From positions 1 through 35,105 of IMG/VR virus record IMGVR_UViG_3300037234_000433: a stretch of DNA of 35,105 nucleotides; one strand, given 5' to 3'. The stretch is from a virus. A model generated the notes under the pieces. That model made no database searches, was not told the origin of the DNA, and saw nothing but the letters and a program-made list of their open reading frames with translations. Both the position numbers and the translations under genes were made by a program. The number at the start of each line of letters is the position of its first letter. The stretch's first letter is position 1. This document shows, piece after piece, positions 1-6,360 of this stretch.

Positions 1-33
1 AATATGAAAAAGATAGGGGGTTTAGATGAGTAA
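1..33 (+). CDS. 3' end of an upstream gene (partial)
   Basis: The frame beginning at base 1 is open to a TAA at 31-33 and overlaps the ATG of the next gene at 26, the same kind of stop/start overlap seen throughout the window. Only ten codons are visible, so no function can be given. The frame could also be chance. Confidence 0.35.
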   Translation, partial: NMKKIGGLDE

Positions 34-322
34 ATCAAGATGGAAAGAGATATGTGACTTATTGGGTGTAACTTTGCCAGTGGAGAAAGATCCTTTGGAA
101 GGAATCAATATTCAGGCAGAGTATGACCTTATTTTTCAGAAAAAGAGCACGCTTTCTGCAAATCAAAGAGATGCAGTTGAATATCGCATGGCAAAAATTA
201 CAGAAAAAATCAGACAACAGGCTCAGGCCGACAAAATACCTGAAGAGAATTTAATAGCTTACATAGCAGAAAAAATAGAGGAGACCATTAAAAATGGCAA
301 AAAATCAGAAATTTGTAATTAA
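26..322 (+). CDS. Hypothetical protein, 98 aa, helical and charged
   Basis: The ATG follows a strong AGGGGG Shine-Dalgarno with a 5-nt gap. The 98-residue product is rich in Lys, Glu and Gln, and its C-terminal half (about 45-95) reads as helical or coiled coil. No family is recognised. The gene overlaps the start of the ParB-like gene by 29 nt, implying translational coupling. By position, two genes before a small-terminase-like gene, it could be a packaging or DNA-handling accessory, but that is inference. Confidence 0.7.
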   Translation: MSKSRWKEICDLLGVTLPVEKDPLEGINIQAEYDLIFQKKSTLSANQRDAVEYRMAKITEKIRQQAQADKIPEENLIAYIAEKIEETIKNGKKSEICN

Positions 323-1013
323 GACTTTTAAGCGTTCTGAGGTTAATCTAGCCGATTACAATCCTCGTCAAATCAAAAACAAGAATAAAGCTAACCTGAG
401 TAAAGCCCTGAAAAAGCATGGATTGGTTACTCCTCTCGTTTTGAACCTCACTACAATGAATTTATGCGGAGGCCATCAGAGAATTCAGGAGATGGATATT
501 CTTGAGGATTACCCCAAAAATGACTATGAGCTTGATTTTTCGTGCATCGAAGTGGATGAGTATGAGGAAAAAGCAATAAATCTCATGCTCAATAATAAAA
601 ACCTTCAGGGTGATTTTAGTGGAGAGCTCCTTAACGCTCTTTCAATGGATGGTTTCGACCTCTCCAAAGATGGATTCTTTCCCGATATTGAGCTCAAGGT
701 AGACTTTGGTATCATTTCAAAGCAGGAACGAGAACAACAAACCGTTGAAGAGAAAGAAATCGATTTAGAAGCCTCTGACGGCATTAAAGAGATGGAGCAG
801 GCCGTTGGATCAGCAAAAGAAACTAAACAGGCTGAGCGTGCAGAAATCAAGGCTGAAAAAGAATCTGGCACCCATAAATCAAATACTGTTGAAGATTATA
901 CTGTAACTCTCATCTTTAACTCAGCAATTGAGAGAAACAAAGTCATGGAGCAGTGTGGCCTCAAGAAGGAGGAAAAGCTCCTCTATTACTCTGATCTTAC
1001 TAATCTTAATTAA
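294..1013 (+). CDS. ParB/Srx-like domain protein
   Basis: The N-terminal about 110 residues match the ParB/Sulfiredoxin fold seen in many phage proteins. An opening strand ends in the motif YNPRQI (compare NPR in ParB), then comes a helix with a GLVTPLVLN stretch, then the box CGGHQRI, which corresponds to the GG-H-R nucleotide-binding motif, and a later region with LMLNNKNLQG. Phage ParB-like proteins of this kind are CTPase, nuclease or modification-linked proteins often placed next to terminase genes. The C-terminal half (about 140-200) is a charged Glu/Lys-rich, probably coiled-coil segment. GAGGAG lies about 10 nt before the ATG. The exact activity cannot be told from sequence. Confidence 0.75.
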   Translation: MAKNQKFVIKTFKRSEVNLADYNPRQIKNKNKANLSKALKKHGLVTPLVLNLTTMNLCGGHQRIQEMDILEDYPKNDYELDFSCIEVDEYEEKAINLMLNNKNLQGDFSGELLNALSMDGFDLSKDGFFPDIELKVDFGIISKQEREQQTVEEKEIDLEASDGIKEMEQAVGSAKETKQAERAEIKAEKESGTHKSNTVEDYTVTLIFNSAIERNKVMEQCGLKKEEKLLYYSDLTNLN

Positions 1014-1031
1014 AGGTGTTATAGGTACACT

Positions 1032-1457
1032 ATGCAACAATCTAATCTTATTCCTTTCAATCAACGGACAGTGGAGGAGCAGAGGAAAATTCAGTCAGCA
1101 GGTGGAAAAGCCAGTGGTGAGTCCAGAAGGCGAAAAAAGCAGATTCGGGAGTTATTCAGCGATATAATCAATTCTCCATTGAGTGACATAGATAAAGAGA
1201 TTTGCCGCCAAATGGACTTAGACCCCGATAAAGTCCAGAACAAAGGCACTATGGCTACTGCCGCCTGCTTCTACATGGCTACTAAACGAGGTGATACCAA
1301 TGCCTTAAAGCAATTATTCGATCTTGCAGGGGAGCCTATGGGTGAATTTAATGAGGAAGAGCTTGACGGTGGAGGCGGTCGCACTGTTGTTACTATGTCC
1401 GAAAAGGTAAAAGATACTCCTGAATCTGACAATATTGTGGACGGTGAGATAGTTTAA
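1032..1457 (+). CDS. Small terminase subunit-like / DNA-packaging accessory protein
   Basis: This 141-aa protein opens with NLIPFNQRTVEEQRKIQSAG and a basic GGKASGESRRRKKQIREL segment, typical of a phage family usually found beside terminase or ParB-like genes and often annotated as small terminase. The middle (about 70-110), with KGTMATAACFYMATKRGDTNAL, resembles the conserved helix in these proteins that describes repeated 'kinds of tasks by amount of data' type helices in DNA-binding packaging factors; the tail is acidic. A small terminase recognises phage DNA and passes it to the large subunit. Here the large terminase lies about 14.8 kb downstream, which is unusual. The role is inferred from resemblance and context; a different DNA-binding role is possible. 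Confidence 0.5.
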   Translation: MQQSNLIPFNQRTVEEQRKIQSAGGKASGESRRRKKQIRELFSDIINSPLSDIDKEICRQMDLDPDKVQNKGTMATAACFYMATKRGDTNALKQLFDLAGEPMGEFNEEELDGGGGRTVVTMSEKVKDTPESDNIVDGEIV

Positions 1458-1612
1458 TGTGTGAAGAGGTAGATTTAGATGTATGTACATCTTGTGGTGC
1501 AGAAGTTGATGCTGATAATTTGGTTTATTGTGACAACTGCTCAGAGCTTGTGTGTCCTGATTGCGAATTTTCTAAAGATTCTTTGGTTTTATGCTATGAC
1601 TGCACTGACTGA
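1457..1612 (+). CDS. Tiny zinc-ribbon protein, 51 aa
   Basis: The ATG shares its A with the preceding TAA (TAATG), implying translational coupling. The 51-residue acidic product has four CxxC pairs at residues 10/13, 25/28, 33/36 and 46/49 (CTSC, CDNC, CPDC, CYDC), enough ligands for two zinc ions. The spacing is that of a double zinc ribbon or RING-like knuckle. No specific partner can be named. It is the last gene before a non-coding stretch with a hairpin and a promoter-like block. Confidence 0.72.
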   Translation: MCEEVDLDVCTSCGAEVDADNLVYCDNCSELVCPDCEFSKDSLVLCYDCTD

Positions 1613-1626
1613 TGTATGATTATATT

Positions 1627-1662
1627 GCTGTGAATTACTGTATATTACCGTATATTCACGGC
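1627..1662 (+). repeat. Hairpin with two 10-bp-phased direct repeats
   Basis: GCTGTGAAT (1627-1635) pairs with ATTCACGGC (1654-1662) as a 9-bp stem with one T-G pair. The loop holds two near-identical 11-mers, TACTGTATATT at 1636 and TACCGTATATT at 1646, exactly 10 bp apart, so on the same helix face. It lies between a gene end and promoter-like block A. It could be an operator or a weak transcription stop; there is no T-tract directly after the stem. Confidence 0.45.
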
Positions 1663-1736
1663 AAAGTAAACCATAGTATATGAAAATATTGCTATTTCTC
1701 GTTAAATTAAATAAATCCTCCTTTCCGGATGTATTT

Positions 1737-1755
1737 TATTATATTTTTATAAAAC
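1737..1755 (+). promoter_or_regulatory. Promoter-like AT block A
   Basis: TATTATATTTTTATAAAAC is one of five copies of a block close to TATTATAATTTTATTAAA found ahead of gene groups in this window. It lies 23 nt before the ATG at 1778. No good -35 is visible 15-17 nt upstream; a short inverted ATCC/GGAT repeat occupies that region (1715-1730). Confidence 0.45.
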
Positions 1756-1762
1756 AAACAAG

Positions 1763-1777
1763 AAAAGCGAGAACATA
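1763..1777 (+). promoter_or_regulatory. Non-canonical initiation cassette (AAAAGCGAG) for gene 1778
   Basis: AAAAGCGAGAACATA directly precedes the ATG. GCGAG sits where a Shine-Dalgarno should be, with a 6-nt gap, although it matches GGAGG poorly. The same cassette recurs at 2775, 3045 and 5471. Confidence 0.55.
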
Positions 1778-1978
1778 ATGAAAATATCTAAAAAGCAAAA
1801 CATTATTACTAATCGTGGCAATAAGTATAAGTTTTCCGAAAATACAGGCATGCTCGCAACGTGCATTGGTTGTGCATTTTTACGTAATAGTGTTAAATTT
1901 TGTACGAATGTACCATGCAGTGTATCGTGTAACAGGTTAGATGGTAAAATTGGTCACTTTGTTAAGGTGGTTAAATAA
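1778..1978 (+). CDS. Cys-rich small protein, first of a tandem pair
   Basis: A 66-aa protein with CIGCAF, a spaced cysteine, NVPCS and a closing GHFVKVVK. The arrangement (CxxCAF ... C ... PCS ... GHFVK) is that of a common small phage family of unknown role, probably binding one metal ion through its cysteines. It is clearly paralogous to the next gene, sharing the N-terminal KISKKQNIIT / NISDDQNTIT pattern and the C-terminal GHFVK. It is the first gene after promoter-like block A and is joined to its neighbour by a TAATG overlap. Confidence 0.75.
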   Translation: MKISKKQNIITNRGNKYKFSENTGMLATCIGCAFLRNSVKFCTNVPCSVSCNRLDGKIGHFVKVVK

Positions 1979-2172
1979 TGAATATATCAGACGATCAAAA
2001 CACCATAACTTTAAAGAACGGACTCAAGTTGAAATTTGTTGAAGGTAGCTCGTGTGTGCCTTGTGCATTCGGAAATTGTTCTGCTTCAATGTGTGCTGAT
2101 GTTCCGTGTAGTAGTTCACAGCGTGACGATATTAAAAAAGGTCACTTTGTTAAGGCGGTTAAAAGTGAGTAA
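1978..2172 (+). CDS. Cys-rich small protein, second of a tandem pair
   Basis: A 64-aa paralogue of the preceding protein. It has the same order of motifs: an NTITLKNGLKLKF strand pair, CVPCAF, a central cysteine, DVPCS and KKGHFVKAVK. Its ATG overlaps the previous stop as TAATG, and its own end overlaps the GTG of the next gene by 8 nt. Probably metal-binding; function unknown. The pair most simply reflects a tandem duplication followed by divergence. Confidence 0.75.
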   Translation: MNISDDQNTITLKNGLKLKFVEGSSCVPCAFGNCSASMCADVPCSSSQRDDIKKGHFVKAVKSE

Positions 2173-2608
2173 ACAAACAATTCTTATTTTGGAAGGTCAA
2201 GACACAGAGGATTACGCAGACCTTGACCTGCACCTGCCAGATGAAAAATATTCCATAAAAATGTTATCTAATCTGTATGAGTATCCTGATCAGATATTAA
2301 CTCTTGGACTTATTGACCCTGATTATATATTAATACAGACTACAGGAATGTATCATGAGAAGATTAAGCATTTAATAGAATTGTTTGAGCAATCTAAGTA
2401 CAAGCCTAAAAACATCATTTTCGGCTCGAGAATGTCATTTGATATAATGTGTACTTTTGCCTATGAATGTATTGATAATTTTGGTACTAGAATTTACGAA
2501 TCAAATGATGATATTTTGATAGAGTATGAATGGATGTATGAAAATTGCGATGTTCACCCGAATGATTTCAACGAGAAGACCGAAACAACCAAAAAAGTGA
2601 GTGAGTAA
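2165..2608 (+). CDS. Hypothetical protein, 147 aa, possible Rossmann-like fold
   Basis: I place the start at GTG 2165, inside AGTGAGTAA, because this gives the same 8-nt overlap with the preceding stop used at 7766. Further upstream the frame overlaps the previous gene fully. The N-terminal QTILILEGQD and the middle PDYILIQTTG followed by a long helix and KPKNIIFGSRM suggest alternating strands and helices as in a receiver- or Rossmann-like fold, but no catalytic motif is evident. The C-terminus is acidic. Function unknown. The stop overlaps the next ATG (TAATG). Confidence 0.65.
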   Translation: MSKQTILILEGQDTEDYADLDLHLPDEKYSIKMLSNLYEYPDQILTLGLIDPDYILIQTTGMYHEKIKHLIELFEQSKYKPKNIIFGSRMSFDIMCTFAYECIDNFGTRIYESNDDILIEYEWMYENCDVHPNDFNEKTETTKKVSE

Positions 2609-2790
2609 TGACTGGTAGAGAAACTTGCGAAATGATAATAGATAATGATGGATGTAAGGGTAATAGGCCGTTATGCAAATCATGTCCACATGATGTCAAA
2701 AAGAGTGGGTGCGGTGGCTATACACGTTCGGTGATGCTCTCTAAACAATGGCTAGAAGATAATAAAAACCAACCAAAAGCGAGTTCATAA
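2608..2790 (+). CDS. Cys-rich small protein, 60 aa
   Basis: Sixty residues with cysteines in the pattern C-x8-C-x6-C-x2-C-x8-C (the last before GGYTRSV), compatible with a small zinc- or disulfide-stabilised fold. Both ends are TAATG junctions. Its last codons (KNQPKASS) are encoded by the AAAAGCGAG cassette that forms the initiation region of the next gene, so coding and translational signal overlap. Confidence 0.68.
   Translation: MTGRETCEMIIDNDGCKGNRPLCKSCPHDVKKSGCGGYTRSVMLSKQWLEDNKNQPKASS
2775..2789 (+). promoter_or_regulatory. Initiation cassette (AAAAGCGAG) for gene 2790
   Basis: AAAAGCGAGTTCATA directly before ATG 2790, GCGAG with a 6-nt gap. It overlaps the last codons of the upstream gene. 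Confidence 0.55.
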
Positions 2791-3554
2791 TGATTACAAG
2801 TAAAGAGCAATTGATTAAAGAGAAAGGTACTGCAATAAAAGTTCAAAATACTGATGCGGTTTTGAGAAAGCTGAATAAGCTCGGCTATGTGTGGAATATC
2901 ACTGAAGGCGATATTGAAAACGGGAGTGCAGACGGGAGCACAACGATACATATTTATGATAAGTATATATGCCATAGCTCTGATAGTTATGACATAAAAG
3001 CAGAAACATTCTTTTCATGGTTCGCCACAGAAGAAACCAAAACCAAAAGCGAGGACGTAATGTCAATTACTAAAGAAGAACTAATCAAGCGACTGGACGA
3101 CAGTGTTGTTCATTGTGATAGTGTAGAATTATCAGATAAAGTTTTAAATTATTTTAGCAGTTTATTTATTAAGGTCGATATTGTGCCATTTTATTTTGGA
3201 GTCAATACTTGCTATAGTATTCATTGCGGTGATGTTGTGTTTGGCGATTTGGATGGATATAAGGTGGCAAAAAAAGAAATAGTAACTGCTAAAGAGTTCC
3301 TTTCATGGTTCGACGTGGAAAAAGAAGAGCTTGCCGCTCCTGATAAAAAGCCGCTCAATAAGCGTGAGCAGATATTAAAGAATAAAGATGATATTGAAAA
3401 ATGGTATGATAATGCCACAACGTGCTTTGATAAAGGTAATCAAATTGCAAAGTATAGTAAACAACTTGGTTACGATGTTAAAGAGGAAATGACTCCTGAG
3501 GAGGCCTTAAAGGTTGCTAACTGGATTATTAACCTTGAGAAGGTGGTGAAGTAA
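2790..3554 (+). CDS. Duplicated-domain hypothetical protein, 254 aa
   Basis: Residues 1-78 and 91-174 look like two divergent copies of one domain: MITSKEQLIK / MSITKEELIK at the start, a central strand with Y-I-CHSS / YSIHCGD, and AETFFSWF / AKEFLSWF at the end. Residues 185-254 form a helical tail. The linker between the copies (EETKTKSEDV) is encoded by a further copy of the AAAAGCGAG initiation cassette followed by an in-frame ATG at 3060. The gene therefore looks like two tandem paralogues joined in frame, and a 164-aa product could also start at 3060. Domain function is not recognised. Confidence 0.7.
   Translation: MITSKEQLIKEKGTAIKVQNTDAVLRKLNKLGYVWNITEGDIENGSADGSTTIHIYDKYICHSSDSYDIKAETFFSWFATEETKTKSEDVMSITKEELIKRLDDSVVHCDSVELSDKVLNYFSSLFIKVDIVPFYFGVNTCYSIHCGDVVFGDLDGYKVAKKEIVTAKEFLSWFDVEKEELAAPDKKPLNKREQILKNKDDIEKWYDNATTCFDKGNQIAKYSKQLGYDVKEEMTPEEALKVANWIINLEKVVK
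3045..3059 (+). promoter_or_regulatory. In-frame internal initiation cassette
   Basis: AAAAGCGAGGACGTA followed by ATG 3060 lies inside gene 2790..3554 and in its frame. It closely matches the cassette at 2775, including the preceding ACC. It is either the relic of a former gene start or an active internal start. Confidence 0.5.
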
Positions 3555-3892
3555 TGGCACGGACAGTATTAACTCGTAAAGATTTACAAATGAAGAGATG
3601 TAGCACAACATTTCAAAAAGATATAGTGGCTATTGATATTTTTGAAAAGATAAAAGCCTCTGGTGGTTGGCCTGATGAATATAATCATATTGGATATGAG
3701 CACACAGATGAAAGAAATTGCTTCTTTTCTAAAAGAGAAATGCGTGATGGTATGCATACCTCAGTATTCAGCAAGGATGAATATTACTGGCACTGTCTGT
3801 CTGAAGACTTTAAGGCTACAAAGATAAAAAAAGCTGTTGTAAAATTCGCAAACTCAATGATGAATCTTGCGTATTCACACGGAGATGAGTAA
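3554..3892 (+). CDS. Hypothetical protein, 112 aa
   Basis: A TAATG junction links it to the gene before, and GAAGGTGGTGAAG upstream supplies a Shine-Dalgarno. The product is mixed-charge, rich in Lys, Phe and His, without transmembrane segments or a recognisable motif. Its end overlaps the next ATG as TAATG. Function unknown. Confidence 0.68.
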   Translation: MARTVLTRKDLQMKRCSTTFQKDIVAIDIFEKIKASGGWPDEYNHIGYEHTDERNCFFSKREMRDGMHTSVFSKDEYYWHCLSEDFKATKIKKAVVKFANSMMNLAYSHGDE

Positions 3893-4095
3893 TGGATAAG
3901 TATCTATTCAGAGTATCACTAGACTTTAGTGAGTGCTACAATATGCCTGCGTGTACTATGCCAGTGTATGTTGTTTCTACAGATAAAGAAAACGCTCGCA
4001 CGTATGCTGAAAAGCACTTAAGGCAAGGCGTAAAAGTTAAATCCGTTTCTAAGCTAGGAAGGCAGTTAGGAAATCATTTTTTCAGAGGTAAGTAA
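3892..4095 (+). CDS. Small basic hypothetical protein, 67 aa
   Basis: A compact basic protein with an alternating hydrophobic opening (YLFRVSLDF), MPVYVVST, a helix with ARTYAEKHL, then VKVKSVSKLGRQLGNHFF. This is a strand-strand-helix-strand pattern typical of small ferredoxin-like phage proteins of unknown role. CGGAGATG upstream provides a Shine-Dalgarno. Both ends are TAATG junctions. Confidence 0.7.
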   Translation: MDKYLFRVSLDFSECYNMPACTMPVYVVSTDKENARTYAEKHLRQGVKVKSVSKLGRQLGNHFFRGK

Positions 4096-4439
4096 TGAGT
4101 AGAGGCAAAGCAGGAAAGCGCAACAGGAAAAAAGTAATCTATCGCCTACAGGAGCTTAATAGCTTAGATCCAAAGTATTACGGCACTTTGTGCGATAAGG
4201 TAGTAGAGTACAATACAAGCCGTGCACAGGCTAAGTTTAAAACTCCTCTATGGATTTCAATAGAGAATGAAGACCTGTTACCAGATAACTTTAAAGAAGT
4301 AGAGTTCCTAAGTGAAAACGGTTGGTTAACTGTAATAGGCTCTATAGACGGTTATTATGAAATATGGGATGATGCAGGTAATTGTATAACAGACGTTGTG
4401 ACTCATTGGAGACATGTTCAGGAGGTAGAGGGTGAGTGA
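4095..4439 (+). CDS. DUF551-like protein with basic N-terminus
   Basis: The first 15 residues are strongly basic (SRGKAGKRNRKK). Residues about 50-112 resemble the small phage DUF551 domain: an opening WISIENEDLLPD, a central strand pair and a VTHWRHVQE close, matching the usual W-I-S ... V-x-H/G-W pattern. The function of DUF551 is not known. It overlaps the next gene by 8 nt. A second DUF551 protein lies at 7078. Confidence 0.65.
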   Translation: MSRGKAGKRNRKKVIYRLQELNSLDPKYYGTLCDKVVEYNTSRAQAKFKTPLWISIENEDLLPDNFKEVEFLSENGWLTVIGSIDGYYEIWDDAGNCITDVVTHWRHVQEVEGE

Positions 4440-4641
4440 TTGTGATGTATCAAGAATGGATGATTTTATGAGTCAACCAGACAACAGAGTATTGTGTGAC
4501 GTGTGCGGAGTAGAGGTGAAGGATTATAATCCTCAAATATGTTGTAGCTCATTTGATTGTGGATGTGGTGGTAGACCGCTTGAGCCACCAATATGCTCAA
4601 ATGAATGTTGGGATAGTTTAATGTCTTCTAAGGAGGAGTAA
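4432..4641 (+). CDS. Zinc-finger-like small protein, 69 aa
   Basis: GTG start 6 nt after GGAGG; in-frame ATGs at 4456 and 4468 are possible but less well placed. The protein carries CDVCG, a CCSS-x-DCGCGG cluster, EPP and a terminal CSNEC. This order (CxxC, CC ... CGC, EPP, C-x3-C) matches a widespread small phage zinc-binding family of unknown function. The gene ends in AGGAGGAG directly before the next ATG, which serves as Shine-Dalgarno for it. Confidence 0.72.
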   Translation: MSDCDVSRMDDFMSQPDNRVLCDVCGVEVKDYNPQICCSSFDCGCGGRPLEPPICSNECWDSLMSSKEE

Positions 4642-4808
4642 TGAGTGCACTATCAGAAGTATTAAATGAGTTTGCTGATAAAGCAATAGAGCAAGACTTC
4701 ACCTGCAGAGATAGCATTCCTTTTAGAAATGCCAGAATGACCGGCATCATGGCAGTAGAGATTTGGGAGCTTCGTGCTAAGGTTGAGAGATTGGAGAGTA
4801 AGTCATGA
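4641..4808 (+). CDS. Small helical hypothetical protein, 55 aa
   Basis: Starts at a TAATG junction after a perfect AGGAGG. The product is 55 residues, mostly helical, with a terminal heptad-like stretch IWELRAKVERLESKS. Function unknown. It overlaps the next gene by four bases (ATGA). Confidence 0.65.
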   Translation: MSALSEVLNEFADKAIEQDFTCRDSIPFRNARMTGIMAVEIWELRAKVERLESKS

Positions 4809-4975
4809 GTAAGAATTTAAAAATGGCATTGGCGTGTTTCTTTGCATGCCTTTCTTTAGTGCTGATGGCGCTTGTGATAGGTGATGTGCAGGAGAATATC
4901 AAAGAATTTATCTTTATTGTAGCGGCAGTTATGTCTACTATCGTCCTAGCATTTTTTAGAAAGGATGAGGTTTAG
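4805..4975 (+). CDS. Small membrane protein with two transmembrane segments
   Basis: A 56-aa protein with a basic start (MSKNLK), a first hydrophobic helix at about 7-26, a short polar turn (GDVQENIKEF), a second helix at about 36-51 and a basic-acidic tail RKDEV. Both termini are expected in the cytoplasm. A two-helix hairpin of this size is compatible with a class II holin, but no endolysin or spanin is nearby, so a holin call is not supported. It could be a membrane-acting accessory or exclusion factor. The start is an ATGA overlap. Confidence 0.62.
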   Translation: MSKNLKMALACFFACLSLVLMALVIGDVQENIKEFIFIVAAVMSTIVLAFFRKDEV

Positions 4976-4977
4976 TC

Positions 4978-5316
4978 ATGGTAGTATCAAAAGAGCAAGT
5001 ATTTAATGAGTATAGCTTGAAGTATGATTCATTAAAGCCACAGATACTTTTAGCTATGGCTACTGAGATAGCATCACTGAGGAGCGGTGTAGAGCCTGAT
5101 GTAAATGTATTTTCTCCTAAGCGAGTTGACCACATGCTTAGAAGAGCAGGCCTGTATGTGTCTAGTCAGAGAATAGCATTGTTTCAATGTATTAAACAAT
5201 ATCCCCAACATTCCTTCCAAGAGCTACACTCAGAATTAAGAAAGGATATTCCTGCATTATCATTAACAACAGTGTACAGTACAGTTAAACTTTTTAAAAA
5301 GAATGGAATTTTATGA
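4978..5316 (+). CDS. Fur-type winged-helix protein lacking the metal/dimerisation domain
   Basis: Residues 48-112 read like the DNA-binding half of the ferric uptake regulator family: a first helix RVDHMLRRAGLYVSSQR (compare Fur 'LRRAGLKVTLPRLKIL'), then ALFQCIKQYPQHSFQELHSEL, and the recognition helix LSLTTVYSTVKLFKKNGIL (compare 'IGLATVYRVLNQFDDAGIV'). The protein ends exactly where the Fur winged helix would continue into the His/Cys metal-binding dimerisation domain, which is absent. The first 45 residues form a separate helical segment. It may bind DNA as a phage regulator or compete with host Fur; both are inference. Next gene overlaps by 4 nt. Confidence 0.65.
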   Translation: MVVSKEQVFNEYSLKYDSLKPQILLAMATEIASLRSGVEPDVNVFSPKRVDHMLRRAGLYVSSQRIALFQCIKQYPQHSFQELHSELRKDIPALSLTTVYSTVKLFKKNGIL

Positions 5317-5423
5317 GAAAGTCAAAGGAGCCTAACTTCATTTACCGTGCCATGCTGAAAAAACAATTCAGTGAGCACCAACCAGATCCAGTGTATACCC
5401 CTAAAAGGAAATTCAGGAAGTAA
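5313..5423 (+). CDS. Tiny basic hypothetical protein, 36 aa
   Basis: The ATG overlaps the preceding TGA (ATGA). The 36-residue product is highly basic (MRKSKEPN ... KRKFRK) and could bind nucleic acid. It is the last gene before promoter-like block B. It is short, so the call is tentative and rests on the coupled start and on leaving no gap. Confidence 0.45.
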   Translation: MRKSKEPNFIYRAMLKKQFSEHQPDPVYTPKRKFRK

Positions 5424-5431
5424 ATAGCACC

Positions 5432-5467
5432 TTGACAGGCTCACAAATATATTATAAATTTATTAAA
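5432..5467 (+). promoter_or_regulatory. Promoter B (TTGACA - 15 nt - TATAAA, then ATTTATTAAA-type block)
   Basis: A consensus -35 TTGACA (5432-5437) lies 15 nt before TATAAA (5453-5458) within TATTATAAATTTATTAAAA (5450-5468). The 15-nt gap is shorter than the usual 17 but identical to that at 11450, so the block may be read as a unit. It sits directly before the initiation cassette of the HTH gene at 5486, which argues that the longer frame from 5432 is not used. Confidence 0.65.
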
Positions 5468-5470
5468 AAC

Positions 5471-5485
5471 AAAAGCGAGAACTCA
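5471..5485 (+). promoter_or_regulatory. Initiation cassette (AAAAGCGAG) for gene 5486
   Basis: AAAAGCGAGAACTCA directly before the ATG, GCGAG with a 6-nt gap. It is nearly identical to the cassette at 1763 and decides the start at 5486. Confidence 0.55.
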
Positions 5486-5791
5486 ATGAGTAAACCTACA
5501 AAAGAAGAGCAGGCCGAAATCCTGAGAGCTAAAACAGAATGTATTACGGACGACCCTATAAAATGGTTCGAAATGGGGTACTTTGATCAGTACGTTGGTT
5601 TATTCTCTAAAGAGTTGAAAATCTCAAACACTAGGCTTGGTGAGATTTTAGGCTGTAGCTACACATTTATTTATCACATCAGTTCATTTCAAAGAAACAT
5701 GAGTATGAAGCAGTTGGTAAAATTCGCAAAGCTACTACAGATGAGCGATGCTGAAAAAATTAAATTGTATGAAAAAGTTGGAGGTGTTTAA
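5486..5791 (+). CDS. XRE-type helix-turn-helix protein, 101 aa
   Basis: The start at 5486 is chosen because promoter B and the initiation cassette precede it directly. Residues about 35-95 form a lambda-repressor-like five-helix pattern: LFSKELKISNTRLGEILGCSYTFIY is the helix-turn-helix, followed by MSMKQLVKFAKLLQMSDAEKIKLYE, the typical helices 4-5. There is no C-terminal peptidase or oligomerisation domain. It is the first gene of a promoter-led group of Cys-rich genes and may autoregulate block B; this is inference. An anti-repressor, a toxin-antitoxin antitoxin or a general regulator are all possible. Confidence 0.65.
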   Translation: MSKPTKEEQAEILRAKTECITDDPIKWFEMGYFDQYVGLFSKELKISNTRLGEILGCSYTFIYHISSFQRNMSMKQLVKFAKLLQMSDAEKIKLYEKVGGV

Positions 5792-5793
5792 TC

Positions 5794-6360
5794 ATGAGTA
5801 AAATTACCGAAGAACGAATGCGAGAGATAATTGAGAAATCATTTGAAAAACACACTTGTCAGCTTGATGATAACGGATATCACACAGCAGTTGATGAAGA
5901 TGAATTTCCGGAAATGCTAGACGATATAGTCGGCCACCCCGAAATAAAAGGGCTGTTTGAGGGTGGTGATGAACTTCATGAATGTGATATGTGTAGAAGA
6001 GATTTTATACATGGATCAGATGAGCCTTATTCCGCTATATTCCCTAATGGTGATGATAAGATATATCTATGCTCAAAAAACTGTGTAGAAATACATCTTG
6101 GCGCTCTTGATAATACTGAATCCAGTTGTAAAGAAATTGTTGACAACTCGATAGAGCCTGAGTATGAGGTGATTGAGTATAGCTTAACTGGTTTTGGAAA
6201 TTTAAGTATGAGTTGTAAAAGATACAATGGAGTGAAAGTGTGTTCTGCAACATGTACTGAGCATTGCAAAACCAACGGAAAACAAAACTTCAAAGGCCAT
6301 GAGGTAGAGGGTAAATCGGTTAGGTGTGCGCATAGGTTTAATGGTGGGGGTGAGGGGTGA
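5794..6360 (+). CDS. Cys-rich, probably zinc-binding protein, 188 aa
   Basis: The middle of the protein has HECDMCRRDF (about 62-71) and about 30 residues on YLCSKNCVEIH, the spacing of a treble-clef or MYM-like zinc finger. The C-terminal third has a second cluster with CSATCTEHC and a final VRCAHRF. The acidic N-terminus is helical. The gene starts 2 nt after the previous stop and ends overlapping a GTG. No specific activity is recognised. Confidence 0.68.
   Translation: MSKITEERMREIIEKSFEKHTCQLDDNGYHTAVDEDEFPEMLDDIVGHPEIKGLFEGGDELHECDMCRRDFIHGSDEPYSAIFPNGDDKIYLCSKNCVEIHLGALDNTESSCKEIVDNSIEPEYEVIEYSLTGFGNLSMSCKRYNGVKVCSATCTEHCKTNGKQNFKGHEVEGKSVRCAHRFNGGGEG

Noticed and set aside
4805-4975. 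Holin call for the two-helix membrane protein
   Set aside because: Topology alone would allow it, but no endolysin or spanin is nearby and the context is an early accessory chain.
5432-5485. Longer N-terminus for the XRE-type gene
   Set aside because: The segment is occupied by TTGACA, the AT block and the initiation cassette, so it is promoter and leader rather than coding.
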